The notes below the pieces were generated by a model that had not been told where the DNA came from, ran no database searches, and saw nothing but the letters and a program-made list of their open reading frames with translations. Positions 25,201 to 38,900 of a stretch of DNA of 64,000 nt are shown one piece after another. The stretch's first letter is position 1, and each line of letters opens with the position of its first letter. Origin of the DNA: Gymnorhina tibicen (Eukaryota; Chordata; Aves; Passeriformes; Artamidae); contig VXAZ01003899.1 in assembly GCA_013399875.1 (NCBI GenBank), positions 1,101,817 to 1,165,816 of the forward strand, given 5' to 3'. Made by a program: the position numbers and the translations under genes.

Positions 25201-28200
25201 TACAGCCCTGCCAGCCCAGAGCCAGCACAGGGAGCGAAGGGGAGTTAGCAGGAGTGTGGCCAGGGGGAGAGGAGTGGGGTGGCCAAGGCACTGCAGGATC
25301 CACTCACTGCCCCTTCCTCAGGTGAGAGGGAGCTACAAAAGGGACACAACCATGAGGGCAGACCAGGAGAGCTGTAATGAAGGAAATAAAAAGGTGCAGA
25401 GCTCCAAGACAGTTGCATTTCTCTTTAGGTAAGATTTAGGGTAAATTAAAAGAGAGGGAAAACACCAAGAGAGCTGTGAAAGACAGGACAAGGGAATTGC
25501 ATGGGCAGGAGGAATGCGGGGTAAACTCTGCTTCCCACTCAAGGCATGCCTAGGGAGCTGTATCACATAGAGGCAGCTCCAATACTGCAGACAGATCAAT
25601 CTCTGTGATTATAGATACAAATCCATTCCTTTTTGATTAGTGCTACAGACGAGCAGCAGTTTGCGTTATGTACACCTTCCCCTCAGTCCCAGTACTACCA
25701 GCTTGTTTCCCAATTCAGAGGCATTACTGCAAGGTCCTAAGATATATCCTTCTTAAACCTCAGTACTGTTTCAGAGGGTTTAGAAAACAGGGAGTCCACA
25801 GCTATGCACCTGTAAAACAGCAAATTAAAAAGATACTTTCATGGAAACATCATTATTCCTTCACCACTGTAGCTTTTGCAAAAGTAAATTCTTTTTCTTT
25901 CTCAAGAAGGAACAGTTTTTGCAAACAATGTTTCTGTTAGGGAAAAAACCCCAAACCCACGATCTTAAGCCATGTTAAAGGAATTATTTAAATTTTGCTA
26001 CTTAACACATACTGTTTGGAGGGCCAGCCTCACCCAAAGGAACAAAGACTAATAAAGGAATTCTTTTAACCCCAAACACTTCAAGATACCATTTTCTGAG
26101 ACAATCCTATTCAAAGCAACCAATGAAAAGACAAAATCAGTATTTCTGTATGTTATTCTATACTCATAAAAAACCAGACTTATTTCCTAAGCTAACAAAC
26201 GGAGCCGTCTCTTTTTTATGCATTAACAATTAATATGGATTCTGCTTATAGATATCTGTAATGCTTTGGGCTGTATTTATGGTGTGATAATTGTCATTTT
26301 GAGACAGAACACCAAGATGATAGAAAGACATAGCTGAACTGTTCACTATCTAAAGGACAACACCGCTATCATGTTCAAAATACTGCCCTAAGCAATGAAA
26401 AGTTTAATAAATCTTTTTTCTACCACTGTTGTCAGCTTCTATTTTTGCCTGTGGCTGAATGTGATTATAATCTGTTTCCAGCACACAAGAAAACAAAGTG
26501 ATCTAGAATATAATGAGTGGGGAACATTTTGGAGCCCTCCTGAGCTGCAGGATATTTCCAGCTGCTAGCAGAGCTGATAACGGACTTAATAGAGCTAATG
26601 ATTTCTAATACCACTAACACAAGGCTATTTTCACAGTGGGTAAATAATGACTCTTTTGTTTTGGAAATACTTAAGGAGTCATGTAGATGTTTGATAAGTA
26701 CATGATACAGTATAAATGCAGCAATATTTGGGTTGCTAGTGGTGGATTACACCACAGCTAGAAGATAAGATACTTTTGTGTTTCCTTCTAAGAACTTAAA
26801 ACTTTATAACCCTGTTAAGACCAGTGTGACAGCGAGAAGATTTCACTGTAAACAATTACAAGTAATGTTTTAATCTAAGCATAAAAACACATCCATTTGT
26901 TTCTGCATCTTTGTGTGCACTGCATCTTTGTTTTTATGTTGGTAATTAATATTACAAATCTTCACTAGAAATGAAATAAAAACTAATTGGGTAGTAAAAG
27001 AAATTTTCTTGAGGATTGAATGCAAAAACTGCATCAATGGGGCAAACTACGAATAGCAAATATGCCTTCAGTATTTTACCAGATGATGATTGCATGTTTC
27101 TGATGAGGATTAACAGTATTTGTTTGGTTTCCTCCTTTCCCAGTGTGCAATCTGTGTTCCGAATTCCAGGGCACATGCTCCCACCAATGAGAACTCCACT
27201 CCCGAGGCTGCAAGATTCCTTGAAGGTTTTTTCTATGGCATTATACAGAAAAGATTCCCTGTGGAAAAAATGCATTTCTTCCTCCTTACTTCTTCTCTCC
27301 AGAAGTTACCTTCCTAGAGAGGCTGCACATACGGATCTTTTATTTTTCCTTCAAGACATTTGAGCATTATTTCACATTCAGTTCGTGGCAGCTGTAAGGA
27401 GTGTTTGGGACTTCTATCCTACTCACTGCAGCACTCTGCATGCCCAGTGCTTCATGCTCCCACAGTTTTACTGCTTTTTGAACTTTCTGAGCTGCATCCA
27501 ATCCCAAACAGGACTCCCTGGATGGGACTGTGTTTCCACACGTCCCTCTGTCACCCAACATGGATGGTGTCAATCAAGCTGTTTACAATCCAAACTTCTA
27601 AACGGGAACAAAGGATTAATCATAACTGTGAAAAGGCAAAAATGTAAGGTTTAAATAAAATAATTCAAGCTAGGCAGAGCTTTTCAAGTCAAAATGAAAG
27701 AAATAAAAGGACTTACGGTGTGAAGGAAGGATAATAAATTGTGTAATGCAATAAAGCAATACCTACCCATTATAAACTTTATAGATTTTAGGAAAGCAGA
27801 TGATAACCCCCATTGTGATTCATTTTCACATATCTTGAGATATTACAGGAAGCAAGCAAAAATAATTAAATTTACCTAACTGTATTTCAAGGTATGGCTT
27901 CACTGGTTAAAGAAAATGCAAACTTAAGCAAAGAGTCTGATGCAGCTGCTGGTGTCAAACTGAGAATGCAATCTCTTCTCTGGTTTGTTACTGCCGTTGC
28001 TTCATTATGAGAAGAAATTGTAGATTGGAACAACAGAAATATTCCATGGTCTAAGAGTTAATATCAGGTTTTGTTTGTGCTGGTGATACAGCAGTTCTAA
28101 ATGACAGGTCAAACATGCAAGGAACAGCACGAGATTGTTCCACATCACAAATAAATCAGGTTAAATATTGTGAAAAATACATCCAGTAGGGACTCCAGGT

Positions 28201-31200
28201 TCCAAATCAGGTTTTATATTAGAAGGCCAAGAAATACAGGGTTTGTAAATTCATATATTTGACAGGCATGAGCAAGCCAATGAATTTAATCATAAGGAAA
28301 CAATACCATGATCAAGTAATGTGACAACTGCAATCACTAACTTCAATGACTTGTTCAAATGTTTCTTCTCCCTTAGCAGGGAGACAGGGAAACGGGAAAG
28401 CCACCAGATGCTAACACTTTCAGAAAATATTAGGTATCATATTAATTGAATTCCTAAACACTAGTACTCAGAAATCCACCTTTTTTTTTTTTTTCCTGGT
28501 AGCAGAAACAGAGACAAATTCAAGAGACATCAAACACGAAGCTAGAGCAGAGAACACAGCAGGCATAGCACGGCCAACTTGAGAAGGATGTCAAAGGCCT
28601 ACACAATCTAAAACCAAGAATATTGAGCAAGTTTGAGAACAAGATGGCTAAGCTGCTCAAAGAATAAGAATTAAGGATTGCTTAATTAAAAACCACTACA
28701 CTATCACAGGGCAGAGCTATATTACATGTATTAGCATATAAAAAATGAAAAAGTAGGTATTTTGGAGATCAAGGAGCTCTTCTGTATTGATACACGAGTT
28801 GTAATACCAACCAAAATTAGATTCAAACATGTAGATCAGGAATTTACAATAGGAATAGATAGCTGTTAAAGAAGAAGGTACTAATCAGACAGTGAATTCA
28901 ACATTTTTATATGGAAAATGTCTAAGGAATGGAAAAAGTCTAGTAAAGAGTACTTAACAAAAGGTCTTGAAAACTGAGAAGATATAGAGGGAACATTTTC
29001 CTAAAAATAATTAAAATACAATGCCCCAGGCAGTCCTTCAAAGGGAAGCAGAGCTATGTAACAGGTGGTGGGACAGAAGATGCCATTCAGTGTTGACAAA
29101 TGCAAAAGCAACTTAAAATTCTTCTACTAAATGCTGATTACTTAAATGAACACCAAGAAGGAAAAGGTGTGGAAGGATGAATTTTTGTGAGCAGACCAAG
29201 GAAAAAAGCACAATGCAGTGAATATTCCAGGATAAGGTTCTAAATGCATAACAATGGAGGAAAATAAAAATGTAGCATATCTACTAAGCGCTGACATCAA
29301 GTGCTGCATCCTGTTATAGAAGGGAAAGACAACCAGGGGCTCACTTACAACATGCCTTGTGCAAACATCAGAAATAAACCAAGCTGGGAAACACAGTGTC
29401 ATTCACTCCCACTGGCTGAAAGGTGCTCTGTGATATCCCACATCCATCCTGCCTCATTCCTGCTTAGCCTTGTGAAACCAGCAGAAAAGACTTGAAGTGT
29501 CTACTAAACACAGCTGTTGTCCATAAACCCAGGTTACCATTCAGCCTGGGAACTTCCCAGGGTCCTCCCCGCAGTCAGAGCGGAGCTGCGCTCTCCGGGA
29601 GCAGAGAAACACAGAATTCACAAGGACCCTAACACACACCCTGGCTGCTGGGATCCAGGGACACAGGGACAAACGTGTTCCCCAAAGCTCCCACAGCTCT
29701 GCATTTGCAATTGGGCCTTGCAGAACACAATCCCAGCATTTCTTTATTGACTATGATCCTGAAAAGTTTGTCCTCTGTCTCAATGTGGACTCAGATAAGA
29801 AATCCTATTCTGTTAGAAAACTAAGAAATGAAAAAACTACAAGGTGTGCAGGCACACGTATTTGTTGCGCAAGTCTCAGCTGAGTGAAGTCAGTGTTTCA
29901 GAATCAGTCAATAATCTCTTCAGTGAATTCTTACACCGGTGTTTTAGCAAGACACATGTGCATATCTGACTAAGGCAGCAGGGAACAGGCACTAACCGTA
30001 ATGTCAGCATCGGATGATAAGCACAGAATTCGGCCATATTTTGATACACCTTGGACTATAAAGAAAAGAAACCTGCCCAAAGGGTCAGGTAGCCAAAAGG
30101 TGGCTTGCGACTGACTCCCCAGACACAGCCATGAGTACAATCAGTGGTTTCAGACCTTACAGTCACGTACACTGCTCCTGCTCACAATGGGTGTTCTTCC
30201 AGCAGTCACGGCCCAGAATTTGTCTTGGGAGATCACCCACGCTGCCAAAACACACAGAAACACACTCTTCTACTGGCATATATTCACAATTGTGTGGGAA
30301 ACCCAAACACCAGGTTACAATAACCTGTTGATCAAGCCCAGTGTGTAATTTCCTAAGCGTGAAGAGCTGTTTCAAAAAGGCTGTGTGCACACTTACTGTG
30401 CAGGGATCAGATTCCTGCCTGGATGCTTTGCAACTGAGTGTCTGACAGCACCTACCACACTCCCGTGGCTTTTCCCATGCGGGCAGTATGGTCAAGAGCC
30501 AGTGCCCAGGGGAAAGGGCAGAGGCCAGCCTGGGGCACTCTGAGCTCTGCACTGAGTGGAGGCATCTGGTAGCTCAGTTCCCCTCTGGTTCACCCCAAAC
30601 TATCCCTAAGTTGTCCAAGGGACTGAGGTATCTCCATCTCCAAATGCAGGGGCCCTGTGTCCACATTCTAAGCACAGTTCATGGCTGGACATAAACTAAT
30701 AGAAGGTGCAGCTTCCTGTTCAATCCAGCTACTGTGCATGATATAAATTATTCTTTTCACTTGTCAGTCAAGCCAGTTATTGCTGGATATTGCTCAAATG
30801 AACTGCAGCATCATCAGAGCAAAATAATAACAAAGGCATCACTTAGGCACAGCCTAAGTACTGATATTACTGTCACAAATGATAAACAATAATACATTGT
30901 CTTCAATTTTCTAACGTTTCATAATTTTTCAGTGAAAGAGACAATACTCTTCCGCCCTCATTCCTTGGTAATTCACAAGGCTCATACTAATCAGTTCACA
31001 AACAACTATAACACATTTGTTCTTCAGATGTTATTAGTTTACACATCTGATTTTTTTAACTCCAAGCAATTAGAAGCTCAGCACACTGCAAGAAAAGCTG
31101 CTGGACAAGGAGACATAGCATAGTAAAAACAGAATAAAGCTTTTCAAGATCAAAAATTAAAGAGCTACAGTGCTACAAGCATTGTTTATTCACATTTGAG

Positions 31201-32818
31201 AACGCTGGAAGAGACAGGCATGCTGTCTGCCTCAGTTTTTATGGGGGATGTGGGAAAGCGAAAAGAATCTCACGATTCATAAGAGCTAGAAATAGCTTAT
31301 CATTTATTTGTGGTCCCTGAATTATCTGTCTGCTGTCAGGCCTGCACAGGCACACTGCTGGGCTGCCTTCGCTCCCACCCCACAGAGCAGGACACCTCTG
31401 AAAAAGGACAATCTATTTCCTTTCTGTTTTTCTTTCTAAATGTCATGTACTCCCCAAAACTGTATTTATTTTCTTGAAGTAAAACCAACAACTGTGGTTA
31501 CATGAGCAAAGAAAAAAAAAACAAGGGAAGGAGATGGAAGTGGAAAGACTGAGACACACTGCTGAAAGAAACACACAAAATGTATTCCCTTGCTTTGATG
31601 TTTCACGATGGTAGAGCTTCCAGACTTGAACAAGGCAGGTGATTATTATCATCTTTGTTTGTCTTTACATATATATATATATGCATATATATATATCTAT
31701 CTCACTATCATCAGTAACTCAATAAACAGTTTAAATGCACACCGCACTTCCTCATGACATTTCTCCAATTACTCCTTCAAATTTTGACACAGATTTCTTC
31801 CTTGCTAAACATATCCATCAGTACTGTTTCCTCCCAAGCTGGCGACTGTCACCTTCTAATCAGCTGGCATTTATCCTGGGATATAGAGGAATGGAAACAG
31901 CCTTTTCCTCCCACGCCATGCTCTTCTGCAAGGTGTAGCTTGTTTCCCTCCCGAGAAGGCAGAGTGTGCCACCATCAGAGTTTGTAACAAATGGTGAACT
32001 CGTGGTGCATGGAATTTACCCCAAGCAAAACAGAAGGGTCACTGAGGCACTGGAAGGCTCTGTACAGGGTCACAGGCATTGGTTTGTAGACAGGGAAAGG
32101 GAGCAGGCAGGTGCCCCCAGCTATCGCACTTCTACATCCCTGCTCACCTCCGATTATTTTATTAGGTTCCCATGTTCAGCCTCCACACCTAAATTGATCT
32201 ATTGAGAACTGCAGAGCCCGTTTCCACGCCTGCTCTCTGCCAGCCTATTCTGATTGCCCTCATTATTCCTCTTTCCAGCAGAGAGAGATTCATTACTCAA
32301 TGCGTAAAACTGACTCACTCCAGCCCTTTGCTTATAGCTCCAAATCTGTCACCACACACAGATTATGCCACTATTTCTTACCTCCTAAACTGTTTGACAT
32401 CACAGCTTTTAACTGAACAGGGGAAGGAATAGAGGGAAGGAATGGAACACAAACTGTTAAAATGATTATTAGAGAGCAAAGAATCCACAGGAAGCATAAC
32501 AGCTTCCTGAGGCCGCTGGAAATTTAAACATTTCTTGTTTAATTCCTATTTATACCGCAAAGTTTTCAAGCCAGTCGGCTGAGAAAATTAAAACCAAAAC
32601 TATTGTTTACAAAGAGAGCAGTACCTGTAGAGCAGCACATGCTCTGCAGCTCTCTGGACTTTACTCAGCTCCCTGCTAAGAACAAGGAATAATGTTTTTA
32701 AACCATCATTAGCTTTCATTCTGCGACTTCCCTTCTGTTGCCACAGTATTCTGCTATGTAAATGGGATTTATTTATTCATAGGCACTGGCATACCATTAC
32801 TTTTGTCAAAGCTGGTCT
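19207..32818. other. Intron stretch between the two CpG clusters
   Basis: Unique intron sequence with T runs (19575-19588; 28481-28494) and an AT microsatellite near 31.67 kb. It includes the longest uninterrupted frame lying within AT-rich sequence, 21701-22150 on the plus strand (149 codons), which has no signal peptide, domain or splice context that I recognise and is most likely chance. No repeat family was identified. Confidence 0.55.
31667..31697. repeat. AT dinucleotide microsatellite
   Basis: About 14 AT units interrupted once by GC (atatatgcatatat). The whole tract is nearly self-complementary. It is followed by ctatctcactatc. It is expected to be polymorphic in length. Confidence 0.92.
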
Positions 32819-32970
32819 CGCACATACTGTTGTCTCTGCGCTCTTATAAACGAACTGGAAAAGCAATTAAGATTCCCGGGATTTTGGGGCGGGGGCAGCG
32901 CCGCGCCGCTGCGAACACAATCTCCGTGGGCGTGCGCGAGAGCGGAGTGACTGCAGCTCTGTGCGCGGGG
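32819..32970 (-). promoter_or_regulatory. CpG-island-like block, candidate internal promoter or enhancer
   Basis: This block carries 17 CpG dinucleotides, 14 of them within 91 bp (32877-32967), in surroundings that are AT-rich and nearly CpG-free. On the minus strand, the sense of TENM2, it contains NRF1-like GCGCACGC (32937-32930), a GC box CCCCCGCCCC (32895-32886), and about 40 bases further on a TATA-like TTTATAAG (32850-32843). This order (GC boxes, then TATA, then the presumed start) is promoter-like. The AT-rich core also reads TATAAA on the plus strand, but the GC box would then lie downstream. The block sits about 22 kb before exon B and 25 kb after exon A. A transcript started here would omit exon A. 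No first exon with an in-phase donor could be defined, so enhancer or unmethylated regulatory DNA is the alternative. Confidence 0.45.
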
Positions 32971-35900
32971 AGATAAGAGAAGTGACACAGATTAAAACAA
33001 ATTGTTGATCCATACCAGAGAGGAGCTAGGCAAACAATAGCAGTAAAAGCATAAATGTCAATTTAGAATGATAAAGGATACAATCTAAATGTAATATGAG
33101 AGGCCCCCAGACAAAAGAGAGAAATAGAAATTACACATTACCCAAGTACCAGATGCAATAAACAAACAAATATGTAAACACACACATGAATATGCATACA
33201 GAAAAATTCAGATCACTGGATTGATGGCTCAAGTAACTGGATTTTAGAGTAAAATACTGAACCATTTTAAAAAAGTTTGACTGCTAGATTTAAAGGGGAA
33301 AAAAATCTTATTTGTACTCCTGGCAATTTTATTTTAATTCTGAATAATCTGCAAGTGTCTCAACACTTGCTTTCCCCTACATTCTACATTTGCATATTAA
33401 TGACACAACTGTCCATAAGACACAAACCAGTGCCAGGAGATACTTTTCTTTCTCACAAGAAGCTGGCTTTTTATCTGCTGAAAGAACTGTCAAAAGGGTT
33501 CTCTAATTGCTTTCAGAATTTCCTCTGTCTTTTCCCTTCGCATTTTTTAGTCCCCTACAGCAGTTTGCCAGATGAACTATAAGGTTTCAAAGCTGTTTTA
33601 AATAATCTTACACCTATTCTAGCCCTGGTGAAAAAAAACCCAAACAGTTTCATCCAAACTGTGACCTAATAACCAGTCACACAGATCAGTTAAAAGACCT
33701 ACCCAAGATTTACTTATCACAGGCAGCTAAAATCTACCTGATACTGTTGGATGAACCAAACATTTTATATTGTTACAGGAAGAAGGTTAAATTTAACTTA
33801 ATGGAAAAAGGTCACAAATATGAAGGAAGTTATCAAGAGCTACATGTAGGAATCAATTTGTGAAGCACAGCACTGTACAAAAAATTTTCATGGTGCCACT
33901 AAACTGGGAGAGAAGCGATTTGAGATTTTGACCTGTATCTGGACTTGTCCCATCCACCAATCAACAGCAATTTTTTGCTGCAAAAATCAACACAAAACCA
34001 AATTAACCAAAAAATGTGCATATACAGACATACACAGCTCCACACAAACACCTTCAGCAGCTGTAACACAACTGATGCTACATCACGTTGTGCATTTAAA
34101 TAATGATACATTCCAGGTGCCTGGAGGTAGTGTCACGCTACAGACTGCAATAATATATGATAACAGTGGCCATCAGCACAGTTCCCTGCCAACTCAACCC
34201 TCTCCTTAGTTTAACATTTCAAACTCTTGCCTTCAAACATTTAGAGATGAGAAAAGGTGCGGAAAAATGAGAACGTACATTTTATTCCTCCAAGTCTGAA
34301 ACGCAATTCCTATTTGAAATACAGTCCCCGAACATTAGGTGAGTAATTTTAGATTAATAAAATATGGCATTACTGCTGCTGCGTTTGAGTCCTTCAGGAG
34401 GCTCTCTATAACTAGGGGAAGTTACTGTTCAAAACTCTGTTATGAGGCAATTATACTGCCTGACATCTAACATCTTGCAAGGCAATCTCACTTTTGGGCA
34501 TTAAGAATTAGCTGTGTTAATCTCATTTTATGAAAGACATAATATTTTCCTTTCAAGTATTCTTTTTAGAAACATGAGCTGCCAAATCTGCCTTATAATC
34601 TAAGGTTTCCATTCACAACTGTTCTGTATTCTAGTAACGTCAACTTCCTTTTTATTTACAAACAAACAACACTGATTCTTTGTATTTTCAACAGTTTAAT
34701 TTTTGCTTCTATCCTAGAAATATATTAAAAGGAGATCTAAATATGCAACAGAGCTGTTTGAAATACTGCATCTGTTCATCATCATTCCAAGCAAAAATGT
34801 ATATTTATTTTGTAAGCATTCTATTATTTTCTGCATAGGGATTTTTTAATACTTGTCCTATTTTTACAGATGTAAGTAAAGATTAATTTCAATGTATCTG
34901 CTCCTCTGCCATTTTTCTAAAGATTAATAAAACCGATAAATGAATTTGAATGACAAAAGAATATATTAATTTACATGTCTACCAATTTTGTTTGACAATT
35001 TTCCATCTGTACATCCACCCCATGCACTACAAATTTCACCAATTATTAATCTTATCTTTGTTGCCTACTTGAGTATTCTGTTTTTCTTCCTTAGAACCGC
35101 CCCCCAAATAACCCGGCCATCATTCTACGGAAGTTGGCCTAGTCTTGCTTTGGGAAGTGTCAGGCAAAGGGCCTGCACTTTTCCTGGCACACAGGCAGCA
35201 GGAATGATTGGGTTTGCCTGTGTTCAAGAGAACAGAGGAACATTCTATTTGAGCAGCACAGACGTGGCCTGTGGAGGTGCAGTGACCACTGGTGAAATGC
35301 TTCCTGCCATCCCTGTGTCCATGGACACCACGGCTTCATTTTGCTTCCCAAATTTCACATTTCCAAAGACTCTGCAGCCGGTTGCTGCAGGATCAAAGAC
35401 AGGCTTTCCTCTGTCCCCTGCAGTGGGGGCTCCTACTCTAAACCCTGGCTGGGACAGGCAGTGAAACAAAACCACACAATTATCACACTGTCCAAGGCAC
35501 GGGAGGACAAATATGAAGAAAACAATGAGAAACTGGCAGCAGCCTCATCCTCTCCCCTGGCTGTCTCTGCTGTACGGACTGGAGATGAAATCACCAGCAA
35601 AGACCTTCTGCAGCGGCGATGGAACAAGCAGGAAAGCCTGGCAGTGGTTAACATTGTGCTGCACCTGCTCAGGGAGCTGCAGTCCTTTTTCTTCAGCCAT
35701 CTACTGAAGCAGGGAGAAGCACCTGGATGTGTGGGATCCACAGAGTCTGAGGATCTTGGGCTGGCTGATGCTGGCACTTATTAGTCATGAAAGTAGGAAG
35801 CCAAGGACTGAGGGCTGAAAAAGATTGAGGCAGGATAAGGAGCTGGGAAATGGAAAGCTGTCAGTCAGGGGGATGGAGCCAACGAGAGAACACAATGGAG

Positions 35901-38900
35901 CTTCTGAGAGAAACAAGACAGAAAGGTAGACCTATCCAAAGGGAGAAAAAGAGACATTTGGAGCTCCCAGTAGAGGAAAGAAGAACTAAAAATTAGTGAG
36001 AAAGGTGAGACAAAAACCAAACCAAAACCTGACACACACCCAGAAAAATTAAAGGGTGAAAGTCAGTTCACAAGAATCACTAGAAGACGAGCAAGGGAAG
36101 TGATGATTAGGACTAGACAGACAAGCAGACTGTGCACTGAATAAATAGCAAAGCTGGAAAAGGACCACCAGGAGAATGGTGGGAGGGGTGCCCTGCTGCC
36201 CTGGAGCACATTCCCAGGCTGGCCACAAAGCTGCTGGGGCCAGAGCAGTGCTCCAGCTTCTGGTACAATGCATTACAGAGTAAGAGACTGGGCACAGCCA
36301 GCCTTATTTCTGATAATCAGAGGCTTCTCCAGGCTTGATTCTGCAGCTTAGGCTTCAGATCTTTTGAAGTTCTGTGTGTTTTATTTTCTTTGGCCATTTT
36401 GTTATAAAATAGAAAATTACTCTTGGTGAACAGAGACTGACAGCTTCAGCTGGTGAGCAGGAGCTGTGGCCGCCACCAAACAACACACAGCTATTAATTT
36501 ATTTGAGGGTTATTCTTATTATTTCTCATCACAATAACATTAAATGAGCTATGTACATACACTGATGGAAAACAGGCTTCACAGTTTCTGTCAACAGTGC
36601 TGTATGTGTTACAAGTTTGAATTTTTATTTGAAGTTTCCAGAGCTGCTTTGTTAGCTAGAGAGTTGATCTCAATTTTATGTTGACACCAAAACAGAGCAG
36701 ATTAACTTGGAAATGATGCCCAAAGCTTGAAGTGCTGTTGGATCATTTGTCCTTATTGAATGAAGGCAGATTTCTGCATTGTATTACACACTGCTACTGG
36801 TGCCACGGTTTTAAATACTGTTCTTTTCATCACTCTTTGTCAATTATCCTGTGTTCAGAGTATTTTTTAACTAAATAAATATTCGTGCATAGTGACTGTC
36901 AGCATTAGGAGAAAAGTCCTGAAAAGCCAGCTCATAAATGAAATTCTGATTTCAGCAGATTCATTCTTCTCAGATAGCTACATTTCCAGAATAAATGATC
37001 ATCTCTAATATCATTACCTGAACACAGCAAACCTGGATTGTAAAGGGTCTTGGCAGTGAATGATGATAGGCATCAGAGGCTCAATGTTTAATTACTGAAC
37101 AGAGTTTTCTGGAGAGTTAAGAGCTTATATCATTCACTTGCTGCTGTTGGCTACGTGGCAGAATATTGTGGTTGTTGCGATCTGTCAGGGAGAAGTGATT
37201 CATAAACTTTTCTGCCTGCTCCTCCAATGTACAGCTGCTGGGAATAAAAAATGGACAGCTATTTATGGCTGAAAATCCCAACAGGAAATGTCTGACTTGA
37301 AACCCCCATGAAAAATAAGTAGAAAATCTTAACGAGAAGAGGACTGTGCATTCCTATATACTGTGAAGCAGAGAACACAAATTAGTTACTGATACTCCCT
37401 TATACCTGTATGTTTTAGAAGCTAAGGGTAATAACTGAACTAATGCTCATGATAATTAACAAAGGCATCCCCCCTGGTCAACGAAGAGAGTGAAGCAAGC
37501 TGAGTTTGGCATCTTAATACCCTCTCAATGTAAACTATGCTGGAAAGAGACAAAAGAAAGAGAAGATTGAAGAAGATTCAAATGCCTACTTTTTCTTTTG
37601 CTGAAAACAGTAGGGACACATTGTGAGCTCTTCAGGGAACTGAAGAACATCCCCAGTGACCCACTGGCAAAGGTTTTGGGGGGAATGGCAGCTGTAGGTG
37701 CCTGACTTACAGACATAATGTGATTTTTCGGCTTCCATCAGTCTGTTCTCTTCTGTTCCAAACCATTGAGAAAACTGAAATATAGTGAGTTAAAGATCCC
37801 CAACCCACCCAACCCAAACTCAGGAACAAAATTTTTCTCACTTTATCCAGAAATGCTCCAACAGAGATTGCAACGTTCGGAAGTGCTGAGTGTTCCTACA
37901 GGCACAGCAGCTCCCCCGGCTGAGGCTCCCACCAAAGCAATCCTTCCAAAACCAAACTCTAAGCACCACAATTCAGAATATTCACTTTCAAAGACAATTT
38001 CAACAGGCAAGAAGGCGCATCTCATATATAGATATGCTGAGCAGTAGTAAGCACAAATGTTTGTTGTGGTGGTCATGAGGCTCCTTTGCTATTAAAAAAA
38101 TGCTCTATTTAAAAAGAAAAATTCTGCACTTTTCAGTATTGACATGTTGCTTTGTATGCATGAATAGTTGCATACATGTTTAAGAGTGAAGGTAAAAAGA
38201 AAGAAATTATTCTTTTTCATATAGAAGCTTAAATGGAGATTAATTCATAAAAATCTAAAGCTTGATTTTAGATATTGAATACTCATTTAAATTTCTCTGA
38301 CAGAGCTCTGTTCTCCACTCTCATCTGTTTCAATCTAGTTAATGAAATAATGTTTTATACAATAAATAACAGGGGAATTAAGCCAAGGAGTTAACAGTAA
38401 GCACTAAATAATGAATCAATGCAAGTCTGGCACATAGCTTAAAGTTGTTTGCAAAAGAAATACATCAGATTTGATCTTTAAAAAGGAAGCAGAGCCCTGA
38501 GTTACTTGGGAAGGGTGATCTCTCCTATTCTGTACCTGCTGGTAGAAGGCCCTGTGTTTCTGCCATGGCTGCAGTAAGAACTGAACCATTTACTGATAAC
38601 TGGAAGACGGAAGAATAAGAGGAGGTGGGAAGAAAGAAAAAACCAAAACCATCACAGAAAGGCAAAAAATAGAAGAGATCGAGCAAAGCACAGCGTTCTT
38701 CATCAGAGAAAAGACTAGCAAGAGGCACAGTGTGGCATGTGCTCCAGAGAGGTCAGCAATGAGAACCAGTTTAGACTTACACTTGAAAAGGCGAAGAAGG
38801 AGCAGCACCTCTCAGCACAGCAGGACATTCTCCGAAGGAGACACTGACAGTGGATCCGAAGCAGAGCTAATTAGAACCTCATCTTTGCACAACTGTCTCG

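Noticed and set aside
34988..35784. Overlapping plus-strand frames of 158 and 147 codons
   Set aside because: The patch is GC-richer and simultaneously open on the minus strand, which points to low stop density and not to coding. No family resemblance.
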